Shown here piece by piece: positions 26,293 through 35,093 of a stretch of DNA of 48,086 bases. How positions within the stretch are numbered: the stretch's first letter is position 1; each line of letters opens with the position of its first letter. The notes below the pieces were generated by a model, which saw only the letters and a program-made list of their open reading frames with translations, searched no databases and was not told the DNA's origin. The stretch spans positions 1 to 48,086 of the forward strand of contig CAIMUX010000005.1 in NCBI GenBank assembly GCA_903844735.1, in the 5' to 3' direction. The stretch is from Candidatus Eiseniibacteriota bacterium (GTDB lineage Bacteria; Eisenbacteria; RBG-16-71-46; CAIMUX01). Position numbers and translations under genes: made by a program.

Positions 26293-27140
26293 GGCGCGCC
26301 TCCCGCCGAGCCCTTCCGTCGCGTGAGGAAGTAGGCGAGGTTGCCCACCACGATGAACAGGATCACCACCAAGTGGGCCGCCGCCTGCGAGAGCATGTAG
26401 ACGGTCCCCTTCCCACGGAACCCGCTGATCGCCTCATACTCCGCGGCCCCCTTCATGCCGCCGAGCAACCCCGTGAGCTGCTGCGGCCAGTACGGGTAGA
26501 TCTGCGGCGCCTGCACGGCGGTCGAACCGGAACCGATGGGAACATGGAACCGGTCGCCCGCGAACTGCACCCACTGCAGCGTTCCGGGATCACCGGCCGA
26601 AACATTGAAGAGGTAGGAGATCGCGGTGAGGTCGCGCACCCCCTTCATGATCGGAAACTGTTCCAGCGGCCGCCCGCGATAGTCGCGCGGGAAGATGGCG
26701 GAAATGTCCGAACCCATCCGCTGGATGACCACCTCGTTTCCCGACTGATAGCCGAGATTGACATAGTCGATGCCGTACTGGGGGTTGCGCGCCGCCACGC
26801 CGGGCTCCCGCATCGCCTCGGCGATCGCCAGGTCGGCCTGCTGCGGCCCCTGCGGCCAGAGTCCGACGATGATGACGCGCAGCCCGCGCCCAAAAGCATG
26901 CTTGAGGAACGTCACCGCCATCGGCTGCAGCTCAGCCGCGGTGCCGGGGTCGTAATCGGCGGCGAACATCACCTTGGATCCGGGGGGCAGCGCCTCTACC
27001 GCGTCGTAGATCCCGCGCGCCTCCGGGGTCACGTCGATCTTGAGGTCGCGGTGCATGAAAAGCGGTGCTGCAACCGCTACCCCGACAAAGAGGAAGATCC
27101 AGCGCCGGTCGATCCGTAACAGCAGCTCAAAGAAGCGCAT
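26289..27140 (-). CDS. Membrane-anchored protein with extracytoplasmic alpha/beta domain
   Basis: The 283-residue protein has an N-terminal membrane anchor (WIFLFVGVAVAAPLFM), a middle domain of about 200 residues and a C-terminal membrane segment (AAAHLVVILFIVVGNLAYFL). The middle part begins GIYDAVEALPPGSKVMFAAD and VTFLKHAFGRGLRVIIVGLW, a Rossmann-like pattern loosely reminiscent of GldG-type auxiliary domains; this resemblance is an inference. The ATG at 27140 has GGGAGG seven bases upstream and overlaps the stop of the preceding gene by one base (TGATG). The frame extends upstream to 27266 but that part lies inside the preceding gene. Function unknown. Confidence 0.8.
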   Translation of the reverse strand: MRFFELLLRIDRRWIFLFVGVAVAAPLFMHRDLKIDVTPEARGIYDAVEALPPGSKVMFAADYDPGTAAELQPMAVTFLKHAFGRGLRVIIVGLWPQGPQQADLAIAEAMREPGVAARNPQYGIDYVNLGYQSGNEVVIQRMGSDISAIFPRDYRGRPLEQFPIMKGVRDLTAISYLFNVSAGDPGTLQWVQFAGDRFHVPIGSGSTAVQAPQIYPYWPQQLTGLLGGMKGAAEYEAISGFRGKGTVYMLSQAAAHLVVILFIVVGNLAYFLTRRKGSAGGAP

Positions 27141-27793
27141 CAGTCGCCTCCCAGGTGCGACCGCTCGATCCCCAGGATGAGCCGCAGCGACGTGGCCGCC
27201 GTGCCCAGAGCGATACCGATCATGATGGCCCGCTGTCCGGCCAGGTTCGGAACCTGCATGATCCAATTCGCCACCGAGGAGAGACGGTACTGTTCCGGCA
27301 GAACACCGGTAAGCTGGTCACCCAACGGCACGCGTCCCAGCATCACGAGAACCCCAGCGACCAGCAGGAGGGTCGCCTCCAGGTTGCGTGCTCGAAAAGC
27401 GCGGTAGGCGGCGCTGGCCACGTAGAAGGCGAGCACTGCGAACATCGTCGCCGAAAGAGGGTTATACACGTTCTGGTAGATCCAGTCGAACGGCGTGCCC
27501 GGCTCCTGGAATCGCTCCCCGCTGCTGAAGAAGAAGCCCACAACGGCGGTGGCCAGGAAGCTCACCACCACGATCCCGGCGTACGGCCAGCCCTTCTCGC
27601 GGCGCGCAACCGCGTTCCCCGACACCTTCATCAGGTTCAGCGCCCCGAGCCAGATGGCGAACGCGGTAATGATCGACACGAAGTCGCTGAGCAGGTTCTG
27701 CAGGACGGAGAACGGCCAGTGCGGCACGAAGTACTGGACGATGTAGATGATCCCCACAAGTCCGGTGAGAAAGAGCGGGACGGTTCGCTTCAC
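27140..27793 (-). CDS. Polytopic inner-membrane protein of the same cluster
   Basis: The 217-residue protein starts at a GTG with GGGGGAG just upstream. It has about six membrane segments (VPLFLTGLVGIIYIVQYFV, FVSIITAFAIWLGALNLM, YAGIVVVSFLATAVVGFFF, PLSATMFAVLAFYVASAAY, ATLLLVAGVLVMLG). It ends one base into the next gene. No family could be named. Its tight spacing between the DUF6754-like gene (72 bases upstream) and the anchored alpha/beta protein indicates one functional unit. Confidence 0.8.
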   Translation of the reverse strand: MKRTVPLFLTGLVGIIYIVQYFVPHWPFSVLQNLLSDFVSIITAFAIWLGALNLMKVSGNAVARREKGWPYAGIVVVSFLATAVVGFFFSSGERFQEPGTPFDWIYQNVYNPLSATMFAVLAFYVASAAYRAFRARNLEATLLLVAGVLVMLGRVPLGDQLTGVLPEQYRLSSVANWIMQVPNLAGQRAIMIGIALGTAATSLRLILGIERSHLGGD

Positions 27794-27865
27794 GCTCTCC
27801 CCCTACCCGGCTCGCGCACGCGGGTGACGCCGAAGAGGTGCGGGGCTCGCATCATGCCCTTCCCC

Positions 27866-29239
27866 CTACTCCGCCCGCAGCAGGCGCGTGAAGTCGAAGA
27901 GGTGCAGGGTCTGCACCAAGGCCCCGACCAGCAGCACGAGCAGGATCACCGCCTTGGAAAGATCCTGCCCCTTGATGCTCCCGAGTTGCCGCGGCTCCCG
28001 CGAGAGATAGGCCCCGGCCACGAAGAGTTCCTCGCCGAGAAGGGTGTAGTCGCACGCGGCGACGAAGAACGGCAACTGCGCCGGCTGGGCTGTTCCCGCG
28101 ATCTGGATGGCGCCGATCGAGTTTCCCGTCTCCGCCAGGATGAGGGACTCCGCATAGAAGGAGCCCTGCATGAAAATGGTGGCGGGTTTCTCGCGCACCA
28201 TGATCCCCTCGATGGCGGCGGCATAGCCGAACTGGTCATCCGTCAGATAGTAGACCATATCGTCGTTGTACAACTCGGGCCGGCCTGTCGCGAGATACGA
28301 CTCCTTCACCGTCTCGCGAGCTGCGACCATGACCAGCGAACGGCTGACCGGCACGGTGAGCGACGTCTCGTACTCGGCGGTAAGGCGCGCCACACGCCCG
28401 AGGATGGCGATCCCAGCGAGGGTCTGCACCTGGTCCATGTCCTGCGTCCCGGGGATGTAGAGGATCCTTCGCCCCATCTCGGTGGCGCGGCCGACCGCCT
28501 CGTCCACAGCCTCCAGGCCCGCGATTTTGCGAATGAATATGTTTCCGCCGCGCCGCGCATGCTCGATGTAGTACAGGACAAGGCCGGAAAGCACAAGCAC
28601 CGCAACGAGCATGGAGATCCGCCCGAAATGGAACCATTGTCCCTTCGGCACCGCCGGACCGGCGATCCCGGAGACAGACGCCTCGTTGCCGAGGAAAGAA
28701 GTGCCGGGAGTGAAAGCCCCCTCCTTCAAGCCGACCGCGACCTCTCCCCCGGCCTGAACATCCGTTTCCCCCGTCGCCCGCACGCGATACCAGTAACGGG
28801 TGCCATCGCGCAGCCCCTCGGCATCCAGGAACTCGGCCAGCCCGCGCGGCGCGCGGCCGATCTCGGCGAAGGGGCCTTCCGGCACCGTGGCCCGCAGGAT
28901 GAGATAGCCCGCGAACGCTACATTCTCGCGGGCGTCATCGGGTGAGGGCGACCATCGGATCACGATCCGCCCCCCGTCGTCGTTCGGGGCATCGGCGACC
29001 GTGATGGCCGTGGGCGGACGCATGGCGGAGACAGCGTGCGTCGCGATCACCCCGGCGCGACCCTCATGACCGACCGGGGCAGAACCGGTTGCGCCGGTTG
29101 CCTGGGCCGGGGTGGCGGAAAGAAAGGTGGAGTACACGAACCAGGCGATGAGGAGTGCTCCATACGAGAGAGCGGCGCCGCAGGATCTTGCCCGCACCCT
29201 ACCGGGGGCTGAAGCCTGCCTCCCTCGCCTTTGTGTCAT
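27866..29239 (-). CDS. Fibronectin type III / DUF6754-like membrane protein
   Basis: The 457-residue protein's ATG at 29239 follows GGGGGA. An N-terminal signal anchor (ALLIAWFVYSTFLSA) is followed by an Fn3 domain (PTAITVADAPNDDGGRIVIR, FAGYLILRATVPEGPF, GTRYWYRVRATGE). A membrane segment (ISMLVAVLVLSGLVLYYIEH) leads into a domain of about 200 residues containing GRRILYIPGTQDMDQVQTLA and ETGNSIGAIQIAGTAQPAQL. A final membrane segment closes it (AVILLVLLVGALVQTLHLF). The second domain resembles what I remember as DUF6754, a family of unknown function; this needs a profile search. It is the largest subunit of a four-gene membrane module. Confidence 0.75.
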   Translation of the reverse strand: MTQRRGRQASAPGRVRARSCGAALSYGALLIAWFVYSTFLSATPAQATGATGSAPVGHEGRAGVIATHAVSAMRPPTAITVADAPNDDGGRIVIRWSPSPDDARENVAFAGYLILRATVPEGPFAEIGRAPRGLAEFLDAEGLRDGTRYWYRVRATGETDVQAGGEVAVGLKEGAFTPGTSFLGNEASVSGIAGPAVPKGQWFHFGRISMLVAVLVLSGLVLYYIEHARRGGNIFIRKIAGLEAVDEAVGRATEMGRRILYIPGTQDMDQVQTLAGIAILGRVARLTAEYETSLTVPVSRSLVMVAARETVKESYLATGRPELYNDDMVYYLTDDQFGYAAAIEGIMVREKPATIFMQGSFYAESLILAETGNSIGAIQIAGTAQPAQLPFFVAACDYTLLGEELFVAGAYLSREPRQLGSIKGQDLSKAVILLVLLVGALVQTLHLFDFTRLLRAE

Positions 29240-29378
29240 CTGGTGATCCCCCACATCACGTAACTCGCATCGACTGCATCGCGCTCGCCCCGCCCGAAGC
29301 ATGGACGAGCGAAGACGGCAGCGTCCATCCGCGCGACGACACGCATGTCAGCGCTGCGCCCTTGTTGCACGGACCGCC

Positions 29379-31043
29379 TCACCCTCCCAGCGAGAATTCC
29401 GGGATCGGAACCGACACATCCAGCCGCAGCCCCATCGGCTTCTTGGTGAACTTGGAGGTGCCGTTGATGAGGTATCCCGCGGCCGGTCCCGGCGCGAAAC
29501 TCCCGCCGCGCAGCGTCACCGTCACGTGATCGGGCAAGGTCCAGTCGATGCGGCCATCGATCTCCGTTCCGAGGTCGGTCGACTGGCTGCCGGGATAGAG
29601 AAGGAGAGGATGGGCGGGGTCGGGGTCGCCATACGGGTCATGGTCGTACTCGTTCGGGGTGATCACGCCATCACCCGGTCCTCCGAGATCCTCCCCCAGC
29701 ACAGGCGCGTCCCGCCACGGCCTGAGCGGCTGGGTAGCCCGGAGCATCGTCCACGAAACGCCGACCTTCAGGCTTGGGCGCACCTTGAATGCGACCAACG
29801 CCTGGATCGCCGTGGTGTTTTCGAGGCCTCGGTAGGCCCGCACGTCAGGGTTGGCCAGCCCCTGCGGCGCGATCCCGATATCCTCCAGCGAAAGGCCGTT
29901 CCCCCACACCTCGGTGAGGAACCAGCGCCCCTGGGTGTGCAGCGCATTGATGTTCCCCTCGTCACGGAACGGGTGAGGGTCTCCGGAACCACTCGCATAG
30001 GTGCCGGCCAGCTCTAGGCGTGTACCGGTCCAGGCGAGGCGGCCGTATATGTTCCTCCCCTTGAGATCGCCGTTGTTCACGTCGCGCGTTCCGAGAGGGC
30101 CTGAGCCGGGCCAGAGGCTGTCGCCTCGCACGCGGTCCGCGCCCGACAGAATATCCAGCTCGGCATCGATCCGCAGTGACTTGCCCGCGCGGGAGGCGGC
30201 AATACCGATCACGGTAGCCTGGCTGATGTTCGGCCGGAACCGCGCCTGAAGCTCGTGGCCGTCCGGTAGGAGGGTCGTGCTGTCTGCGTTGCTCCGGTCG
30301 ACGTAGTAGACGGCGAACGGATTCAAGAAAAACCCCTGATTGTCCTTGCCAAGACGCACTTCCCCGAGAAAGAGATCGGCATCGCGACCATCCACGACTC
30401 TCCTCGGAGTGCTCAGCGAGTCGACGCGAGAGAGATCCGCGATCGTCCCGGACTCCGATTCCTTCGCGAAGCCGAACCCCAGCGCCCTGGTCGGGCCGAA
30501 GTCGCGCCACACCTGCAACCCGGGGGCGTCCTCATCGAGAACGAGGAGATTCCCCAGCGCGAACTGTTGCCGGCCGATATACCAGCGCGTCGAGGTCCGA
30601 CGGTGCCGGTACGAGAGGTAGGCGTGATCGACGCGGAGGTCGAAAAACTCTTTCCGCTTCAGGGTCAGGTTTGCGGAGGAGTCCGGCGAGGCTCCAGGGA
30701 GGCCCCACACGCCATGGGCGAGATCCATCTTCATCGTAATGTTGAGGTCGTCGGCCAGGATCAGCCGCGGTCGCAGGGTGAGCCGCTGCGTCCAGAAGGC
30801 ATCGAACTCCCCCTTCCCCGCGGTGTCCGCGCGCGCGCCGAGGAAGAAGTATTTCTGCGAGTAGGCGTCCACCTCGAAGCTGCCCGAAAGCGTCAGGCGG
30901 GACCGAGGCGCGCCCTCCGGCGCTCCTCCGGTCGGAGCTTCCTTTCCGGGGTTGCCCTGACCGTACGCCACTGCGGGAGAAAGCAACGCAGCCACAAACC
31001 CGAGCAGAAGCCCCGCCGCGCCCGATTGCCGTACCAGAATCAT
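29379..31043 (-). CDS. Outer-membrane beta-barrel (alginate-export/porin-like)
   Basis: The 554-residue protein's ATG at 31043 has AAAGGAG seven bases upstream. The signal peptide is AGLLLGFVAALLSPAVAYGQ. The body alternates short amphipathic strands: RLTLSGSFEVDAYSQKYFFL, HAYLSYRHRRTSTRWYIGRQ, GFFLNPFAVYYVDRSNADS, RNIYGRLAWTGTRLELAGTY. The strand style and the WYIGRQQFALG segment recall the alginate-export porin family. It lies 110 bases after the propeller gene in the riboswitch-headed cluster, so it may provide an outer-membrane channel for the same system. The substrate is unknown. Confidence 0.78.
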   Translation of the reverse strand: MILVRQSGAAGLLLGFVAALLSPAVAYGQGNPGKEAPTGGAPEGAPRSRLTLSGSFEVDAYSQKYFFLGARADTAGKGEFDAFWTQRLTLRPRLILADDLNITMKMDLAHGVWGLPGASPDSSANLTLKRKEFFDLRVDHAYLSYRHRRTSTRWYIGRQQFALGNLLVLDEDAPGLQVWRDFGPTRALGFGFAKESESGTIADLSRVDSLSTPRRVVDGRDADLFLGEVRLGKDNQGFFLNPFAVYYVDRSNADSTTLLPDGHELQARFRPNISQATVIGIAASRAGKSLRIDAELDILSGADRVRGDSLWPGSGPLGTRDVNNGDLKGRNIYGRLAWTGTRLELAGTYASGSGDPHPFRDEGNINALHTQGRWFLTEVWGNGLSLEDIGIAPQGLANPDVRAYRGLENTTAIQALVAFKVRPSLKVGVSWTMLRATQPLRPWRDAPVLGEDLGGPGDGVITPNEYDHDPYGDPDPAHPLLLYPGSQSTDLGTEIDGRIDWTLPDHVTVTLRGGSFAPGPAAGYLINGTSKFTKKPMGLRLDVSVPIPEFSLGG

Positions 31044-31153
31044 CCTCGGACTCCTTTCCCGCGCCGATCGGTACCCACCCGAGACGGGGGATTCTTGTCC
31101 ACAACGGCTACGGGGTCCAGTCTCTTCTGTGTTGGCCACCTGAGAGGCTCGGC

Positions 31154-32566
31154 TCAACGGACGATGCGCACGGGTCGAGCCATGGTTCGCCCACGGCCCG
31201 ATTCCAGGCTGAGCCAGTAGACGCCGCTCGGCACAGACCGCCCGGCGTCATCGCGCCCGTCCCAGAGGAGATCGGCATCTTCGCCGGCTTCCTGCAGTTC
31301 GATGGATCGGACCCGGCGGCCATGGACGTCATGCACCTCGAATCGACTCGGCCGGTCCGCTCCCGGCGCGGTCCACGACAGGCGAACCGGTCCGGCGGAT
31401 GGGTTGGGTTTCGCGTCGGCAACCTGCCAGGGTGAACCGGGCACCTGGGAGGTCACAGCGGGGAGGACGACAAGCTCGTTCGGAGGCAGACCGGCCGCCA
31501 GGGGTCCGGCCAGCAGGGCCCCGGTGGCCGCTTCGTAAACCCGAATGCCGGGATTGTTGAAATCGCGATCGCCGAGAAAGAGCTCTCCCGCGGGGTGAAC
31601 CAGAAGATCGCTCAGAACATATCCGCCGGGATTGTAGACCGTACCGGTTCCTTGGCCGGTCGTAGGGTTGAAGGTGAGCAACGCGGTGTTGAACCCGGGG
31701 AGGGAGACGAGGGCATAGCCGCGACTCGCGGACCAGATGGCGAAGTCAATCAGATCCCCGCCCAACGCCGCCTCGGTGACCACGAATCCCAGCGACCTGA
31801 GGGAGACCGGATCCACACGATCGAGACCCGCCGTGTCGATCACGCCGTACTGCCCCGCCTCCGGAACGAGAAGGCAGCCCGTCGCGGAATCGACCTGCAT
31901 CGGCCCGATCGGATTGGTCCCGGCCAGTGCGATCCCCTGCACCCCCGGCGTCGCCGGGTCAGCGTCGACCAGTTGGCGCGTGGTGAGGTCGATCACGGCC
32001 AGGAGCGAAGGCACGACCGGCAGCCACAGATCAGGCCAGGGCTGACGGTGCATCCGTTGCAGTTCTACGAAAAGCCGGTTCCCGTACACTTCCATCCGGT
32101 GCATCTCGCAGAGACCATCGATGTCGGCGAAGGACGCCAGAGAGATCGTGCCCGTCTGTGCTCCCGTCGACGGGTTCACTTCGAGAAGGTCGTTGCTCTC
32201 GTAGCGGGAAACGTACGCGCGGGTCGTGCTGATGATGGCGATATCCTGCGGATTGGATCCGGACCCGACCGAGAACTCGCGGATGACGCTCCAGCCGGCG
32301 GGATCGATCACCTCAACGTTGTCGCAACCAAGCCGATTGACGGCGTAGACCAGACCGCCCTCAACCCGGAGCACAGCGTCGGCGCAAATCGGCGCCAGAT
32401 TCGATTGAACGTTCCAGGGGGGAGCGACCGGCAAGGCGGCGATCGATCCGGTGGCGTAGTCGGTCGTGAGCGCTAGAATCCGGTCCTGGGCGGCAGCCGG
32501 GCTCGTAAGAAGACCGATGAGCGCGGCGGCCGCGGCGGCGGTGCGGTTCTGATGTGGCATTCTCAT
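31154..32566 (-). CDS. Secreted YncE-like beta-propeller with FlgD-like Ig domain (BtuG-like role)
   Basis: The 470-residue protein has a signal peptide (AAAAAALIGLLTSPAAAQ). A beta-propeller follows with repeated strand blocks: LTTDYATGSIAALP, LVYAVNRLGCDNVEVID, NPQDIAIISTTRAYVSRYES, NDLLEVNPSTGAQTGTISL, SLLAVIDLTTRQLVDADP. The last 80 residues are a FlgD-like Ig domain (ADAKPNPSAGPVRLSW, FEVHDVHGRRVRSI, LLWDGRDDAGRSVPSGVYWL). The ATG at 32566 has AAAGGAG upstream and shares one base with the stop of the BtuB-like gene, so synthesis is coupled. In Bacteroidetes a surface propeller, BtuG, partners BtuB and captures B12; position and fold suggest the same role here, without proof of homology. 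Confidence 0.78.
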   Translation of the reverse strand: MRMPHQNRTAAAAAALIGLLTSPAAAQDRILALTTDYATGSIAALPVAPPWNVQSNLAPICADAVLRVEGGLVYAVNRLGCDNVEVIDPAGWSVIREFSVGSGSNPQDIAIISTTRAYVSRYESNDLLEVNPSTGAQTGTISLASFADIDGLCEMHRMEVYGNRLFVELQRMHRQPWPDLWLPVVPSLLAVIDLTTRQLVDADPATPGVQGIALAGTNPIGPMQVDSATGCLLVPEAGQYGVIDTAGLDRVDPVSLRSLGFVVTEAALGGDLIDFAIWSASRGYALVSLPGFNTALLTFNPTTGQGTGTVYNPGGYVLSDLLVHPAGELFLGDRDFNNPGIRVYEAATGALLAGPLAAGLPPNELVVLPAVTSQVPGSPWQVADAKPNPSAGPVRLSWTAPGADRPSRFEVHDVHGRRVRSIELQEAGEDADLLWDGRDDAGRSVPSGVYWLSLESGRGRTMARPVRIVR

Positions 32567-34713
32567 CACTGCTCCTTTGTCCGGGAGGCATCGTGCTCCC
32601 CGGATGCCATTCCGTAGGTGATCTCCGCCAGAAACGAGCGCCCCGGCAGTGGAAACCCGTCCATGTCTTCGATCCGTCGGTCGAACAGGTTCTGCGCCTC
32701 GAATCGCAGGTGGAGCGAATCTCGCAGCAGCGCGCGACCCAGTGAGGCAGCGTGTACGGCGGATGCCGGTGTCCGCTTCTGCGGGCTGTTGTAACGATCG
32801 CGATAGTGGGCCGATCGAGCCGAGATCTCCCAGCGACCGTCCCAGGCGCCGCGGAGCAGGCGCAGCGAAGCGAAACCCTCGCGCCCCGGAAGGGCCGGCA
32901 GTTCCTTCCCGCGATAGGTCACGCTGGGCCCCACGTCCCGGGCCTCCTGCCAGGTAAAGCTCCCCTGCAGCTCGATCGCGATCTTGCCCGCCGGCTCGAT
33001 GCGAGTGAAGCCCGAGGACTCGACACCGCGCACCCACGCGCGTTCCAGGTTCATCGCCTTGACCGTGCGCTGGCTGTTCTGCACCAGCATGACCTGGTCC
33101 TCGACCACGCTTTCGAAATAGGCAGCCTCGAGGCGGAAAGGCGAATCAGGCCCGAACTGGATCCCGGCATCCCACTGGATCCCGTGCTCCGGCCGCAGCG
33201 CCGGGTTTCCTTCCTGCACTCCGTTCTGACCGAACAGCTCTGGAAACGTCGGGAATCGGGCCAGCCGGCCGCGGTTCGCCTTCACAAGGAGTCCGCCCCC
33301 GCAATCCACCCTGGCCCCGAAGGTCGGCCCCTCGTGACGTTGGCGCCGGGGCGCCGACGGCTCCGGCGGCCGGCCCCAACCGATCGGCCCGGCGTAGTTG
33401 TCGATGGCGCGGGCTTTCCGGTACGACGCCTCGCACGTCAAGCGACCGAGCGTGAGGCGGTCCTCCAGGGAGACAGTCTGGTGTTCCCGTGAGCGGGTGA
33501 AGTCGCGGATTCCCCGCAGCCGATCGTACGGCGTCCATCGCTCCGTGCGCCGGTCGATCGTCACGCGCGGTTCCTGCCGCAGGGGCGGGATCACCACAGA
33601 GAACGTCCATCTCCAGCCGGTGTCGACCGTGCGGTTTTCCGTGTCTACCCGGGCCAGACCCACTTCGCCATCCCGGTTGTCAAAGTGATCCAAAACCCAC
33701 TCCCGGTGCACCGCGGCCTCCAGATGCAGCGGCCAAGAGACCGGCAGGCGATCATCGAGAGTGAACTGGTGGCGCGTTCGATCGGTCTCGAACAGGACGT
33801 GGCGCGTCTGGATTGTTTCGGTCCCTGGAACGCCACCGCTGCGATCGAAGCGTTGTCCTGTGTAATCGACGCGGAGGGCATTTCCAAACAGACCCGGTCT
33901 GTGTCGGGCCCGCCATGGCCGCAGCGTCCCTTTCCAAAGCAGTGCCGTGTCCTGAAAACGGTTGTTGGCGCGGCGCTCAATCCGGTCGTCGGCTGTGTTG
34001 TGGAAGTCCGTTCCGTTGCGGTTCAGGTATGGGAAGTCGCCGCGGCTGCGGCGGTGCTGACCGGACACAAATGCCGAGACATCGCCCCGTACGCCCCCCC
34101 ACTGACCGCGGGCGATGGCGGTGCCGAAGCTCCCTCCCGCGATCGTCGAACGGAGCGGCACGGCGATCGCATCGGGCGTCACGAGATTGATCACGCCCGC
34201 CGCGGGGGGCCCACCAAACGACGCGACCTGCGGTCCGCGGTAGATCTCCGCTCGCCCGAAGCTGCTCGCCGGAAGTCGCGCCAGGTCGACGAATCCGTCG
34301 CCGGCCGAGGCTACCGGCACGCCGTCGACACAGATCAGCACCTGTCCCGGCGTACTACCGCGCATGCTGGCAAGCGCAAAGGAGCCCAATCCCCCATGCC
34401 GGTGCACCTGCAATCCAGCCGTGCGATCAAGGATGTCGGTCAGATCCCGCCCCGCGGGAGCAAGATCGCCGAGGACGACCACGCTGCCGAACGCGGACCG
34501 CCGTTCCAGCGCCCGAAGCGGATCCGGCCGCCGGGCGACCACCCGCACCGTGTCGAGAGGCGTCGGCCAGAGTGTCTGGGCTCGTGACGAGGTGGAAACC
34601 AGGGATACGAGCAGGAGCGACGCTGGAACGAGAGCCGCACAGGGGAAGAATCGGGGAATGGCTGACCGAACGGCCGCAAGAGCGGCCATGGGGACACGAC
34701 AGACGAGAGCCAC
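32566..34713 (-). CDS. btuB: TonB-dependent receptor, BtuB-like (cobalamin uptake)
   Basis: This outer-membrane gated transporter has about 715 residues. After a signal peptide (PASLLLVSLVSTSSRAQ) comes a TonB-box-like stretch (LDTVRVVARR), then the plug domain (DLTDILDRTAGLQVHRHGGL, RGSTPGQVLICVDGVPVAS, IYRGPQVASFGGPPAAGVIN) and a 22-strand-type barrel. A cobalamin riboswitch lies directly upstream, which makes B12 (or a corrinoid) the likely substrate. I chose the GTG at 34713, which has GGAGGG four bases upstream; an ATG at 34689 is the alternative, and the frame opens earlier inside the riboswitch. The C-terminus carries an extra hydrophilic tail after the last strand (ITYGM then about 13 residues). 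Confidence 0.9.
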   Translation of the reverse strand: MALVCRVPMAALAAVRSAIPRFFPCAALVPASLLLVSLVSTSSRAQTLWPTPLDTVRVVARRPDPLRALERRSAFGSVVVLGDLAPAGRDLTDILDRTAGLQVHRHGGLGSFALASMRGSTPGQVLICVDGVPVASAGDGFVDLARLPASSFGRAEIYRGPQVASFGGPPAAGVINLVTPDAIAVPLRSTIAGGSFGTAIARGQWGGVRGDVSAFVSGQHRRSRGDFPYLNRNGTDFHNTADDRIERRANNRFQDTALLWKGTLRPWRARHRPGLFGNALRVDYTGQRFDRSGGVPGTETIQTRHVLFETDRTRHQFTLDDRLPVSWPLHLEAAVHREWVLDHFDNRDGEVGLARVDTENRTVDTGWRWTFSVVIPPLRQEPRVTIDRRTERWTPYDRLRGIRDFTRSREHQTVSLEDRLTLGRLTCEASYRKARAIDNYAGPIGWGRPPEPSAPRRQRHEGPTFGARVDCGGGLLVKANRGRLARFPTFPELFGQNGVQEGNPALRPEHGIQWDAGIQFGPDSPFRLEAAYFESVVEDQVMLVQNSQRTVKAMNLERAWVRGVESSGFTRIEPAGKIAIELQGSFTWQEARDVGPSVTYRGKELPALPGREGFASLRLLRGAWDGRWEISARSAHYRDRYNSPQKRTPASAVHAASLGRALLRDSLHLRFEAQNLFDRRIEDMDGFPLPGRSFLAEITYGMASGEHDASRTKEQ

Positions 34714-34750
34714 GGTTCCCTCCGGTCCACGAAAGGGTGTTTCCGCTATC

Positions 34751-34938
34751 CCCACCGGCAGGTCTTCTGGCTCTCGGATCATCCCGGTGGCCGCGCCTTC
34801 CCATCGCGCTGATCCGCGACAGTGGCATCGTGCGGCTCCGGTCCCCGACTACAGCGGCGGGACCGCGACGGCATTTGACCGTCTTCCCTCTTGTCTCCCG
34901 GCTTCGCGCGAACGCGGGGCCGGGGGCGCACCGGTGGG
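34751..34938 (-). promoter_or_regulatory. Cobalamin riboswitch
   Basis: On the minus strand the closing stem is CCCACCGG (34938-34931) with CCGGTGGG (34758-34751), a perfect 8-bp pair. Inside are the conserved blocks GCCGGGAGACAAGAGGGAA, CCGCCGCTGTAGTCGGGGAC, the B12 box GATGCCACTGTC, GGGAAGGCGCGG and the 3' signature GAGCCAGAAGACCTGCC. The 3' end lies 38 bases from the proposed GTG of the TonB receptor, so control at the ribosome-binding site is plausible. It would repress the btuB-propeller unit, and perhaps the whole cluster, when cobalamin is bound. Confidence 0.95.
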
Positions 34939-35057
34939 ATTCCTGTGCGGGGGTAGTGTCCGACGGATGGGGCGGCGCGGTCAAGCGGGATCGGGAGGAG
35001 GCCGGGATCGTCAGAATCCGACCGTCGAGGAAGAACGGGTCTTGGCAATATGGTCTG

Positions 35058-35069
35058 GTCTGGTCAGAC
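35058..35069. promoter_or_regulatory. Palindrome upstream of the antitoxin gene (candidate operator)
   Basis: GTCTG-GT-CAGAC is a perfect 5-bp inverted repeat, part of a GGTCTGGTCTGGTC run. It lies 25 bases before the ATG and about ten bases after a TTGGCA (35042-35047) that could be a -35 box. Phd-family antitoxins repress their own promoters through such palindromes. Confidence 0.4.
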
Positions 35070-35093
35070 TAGGTAGCAGGAGGCACGGACCCG

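Noticed and set aside
32567-33037. Longer start for the propeller protein, up to 33037
   Set aside because: The extra part is a shadow of the TonB receptor; the ATG at 32566 has a ribosome site and starts a clean signal peptide.
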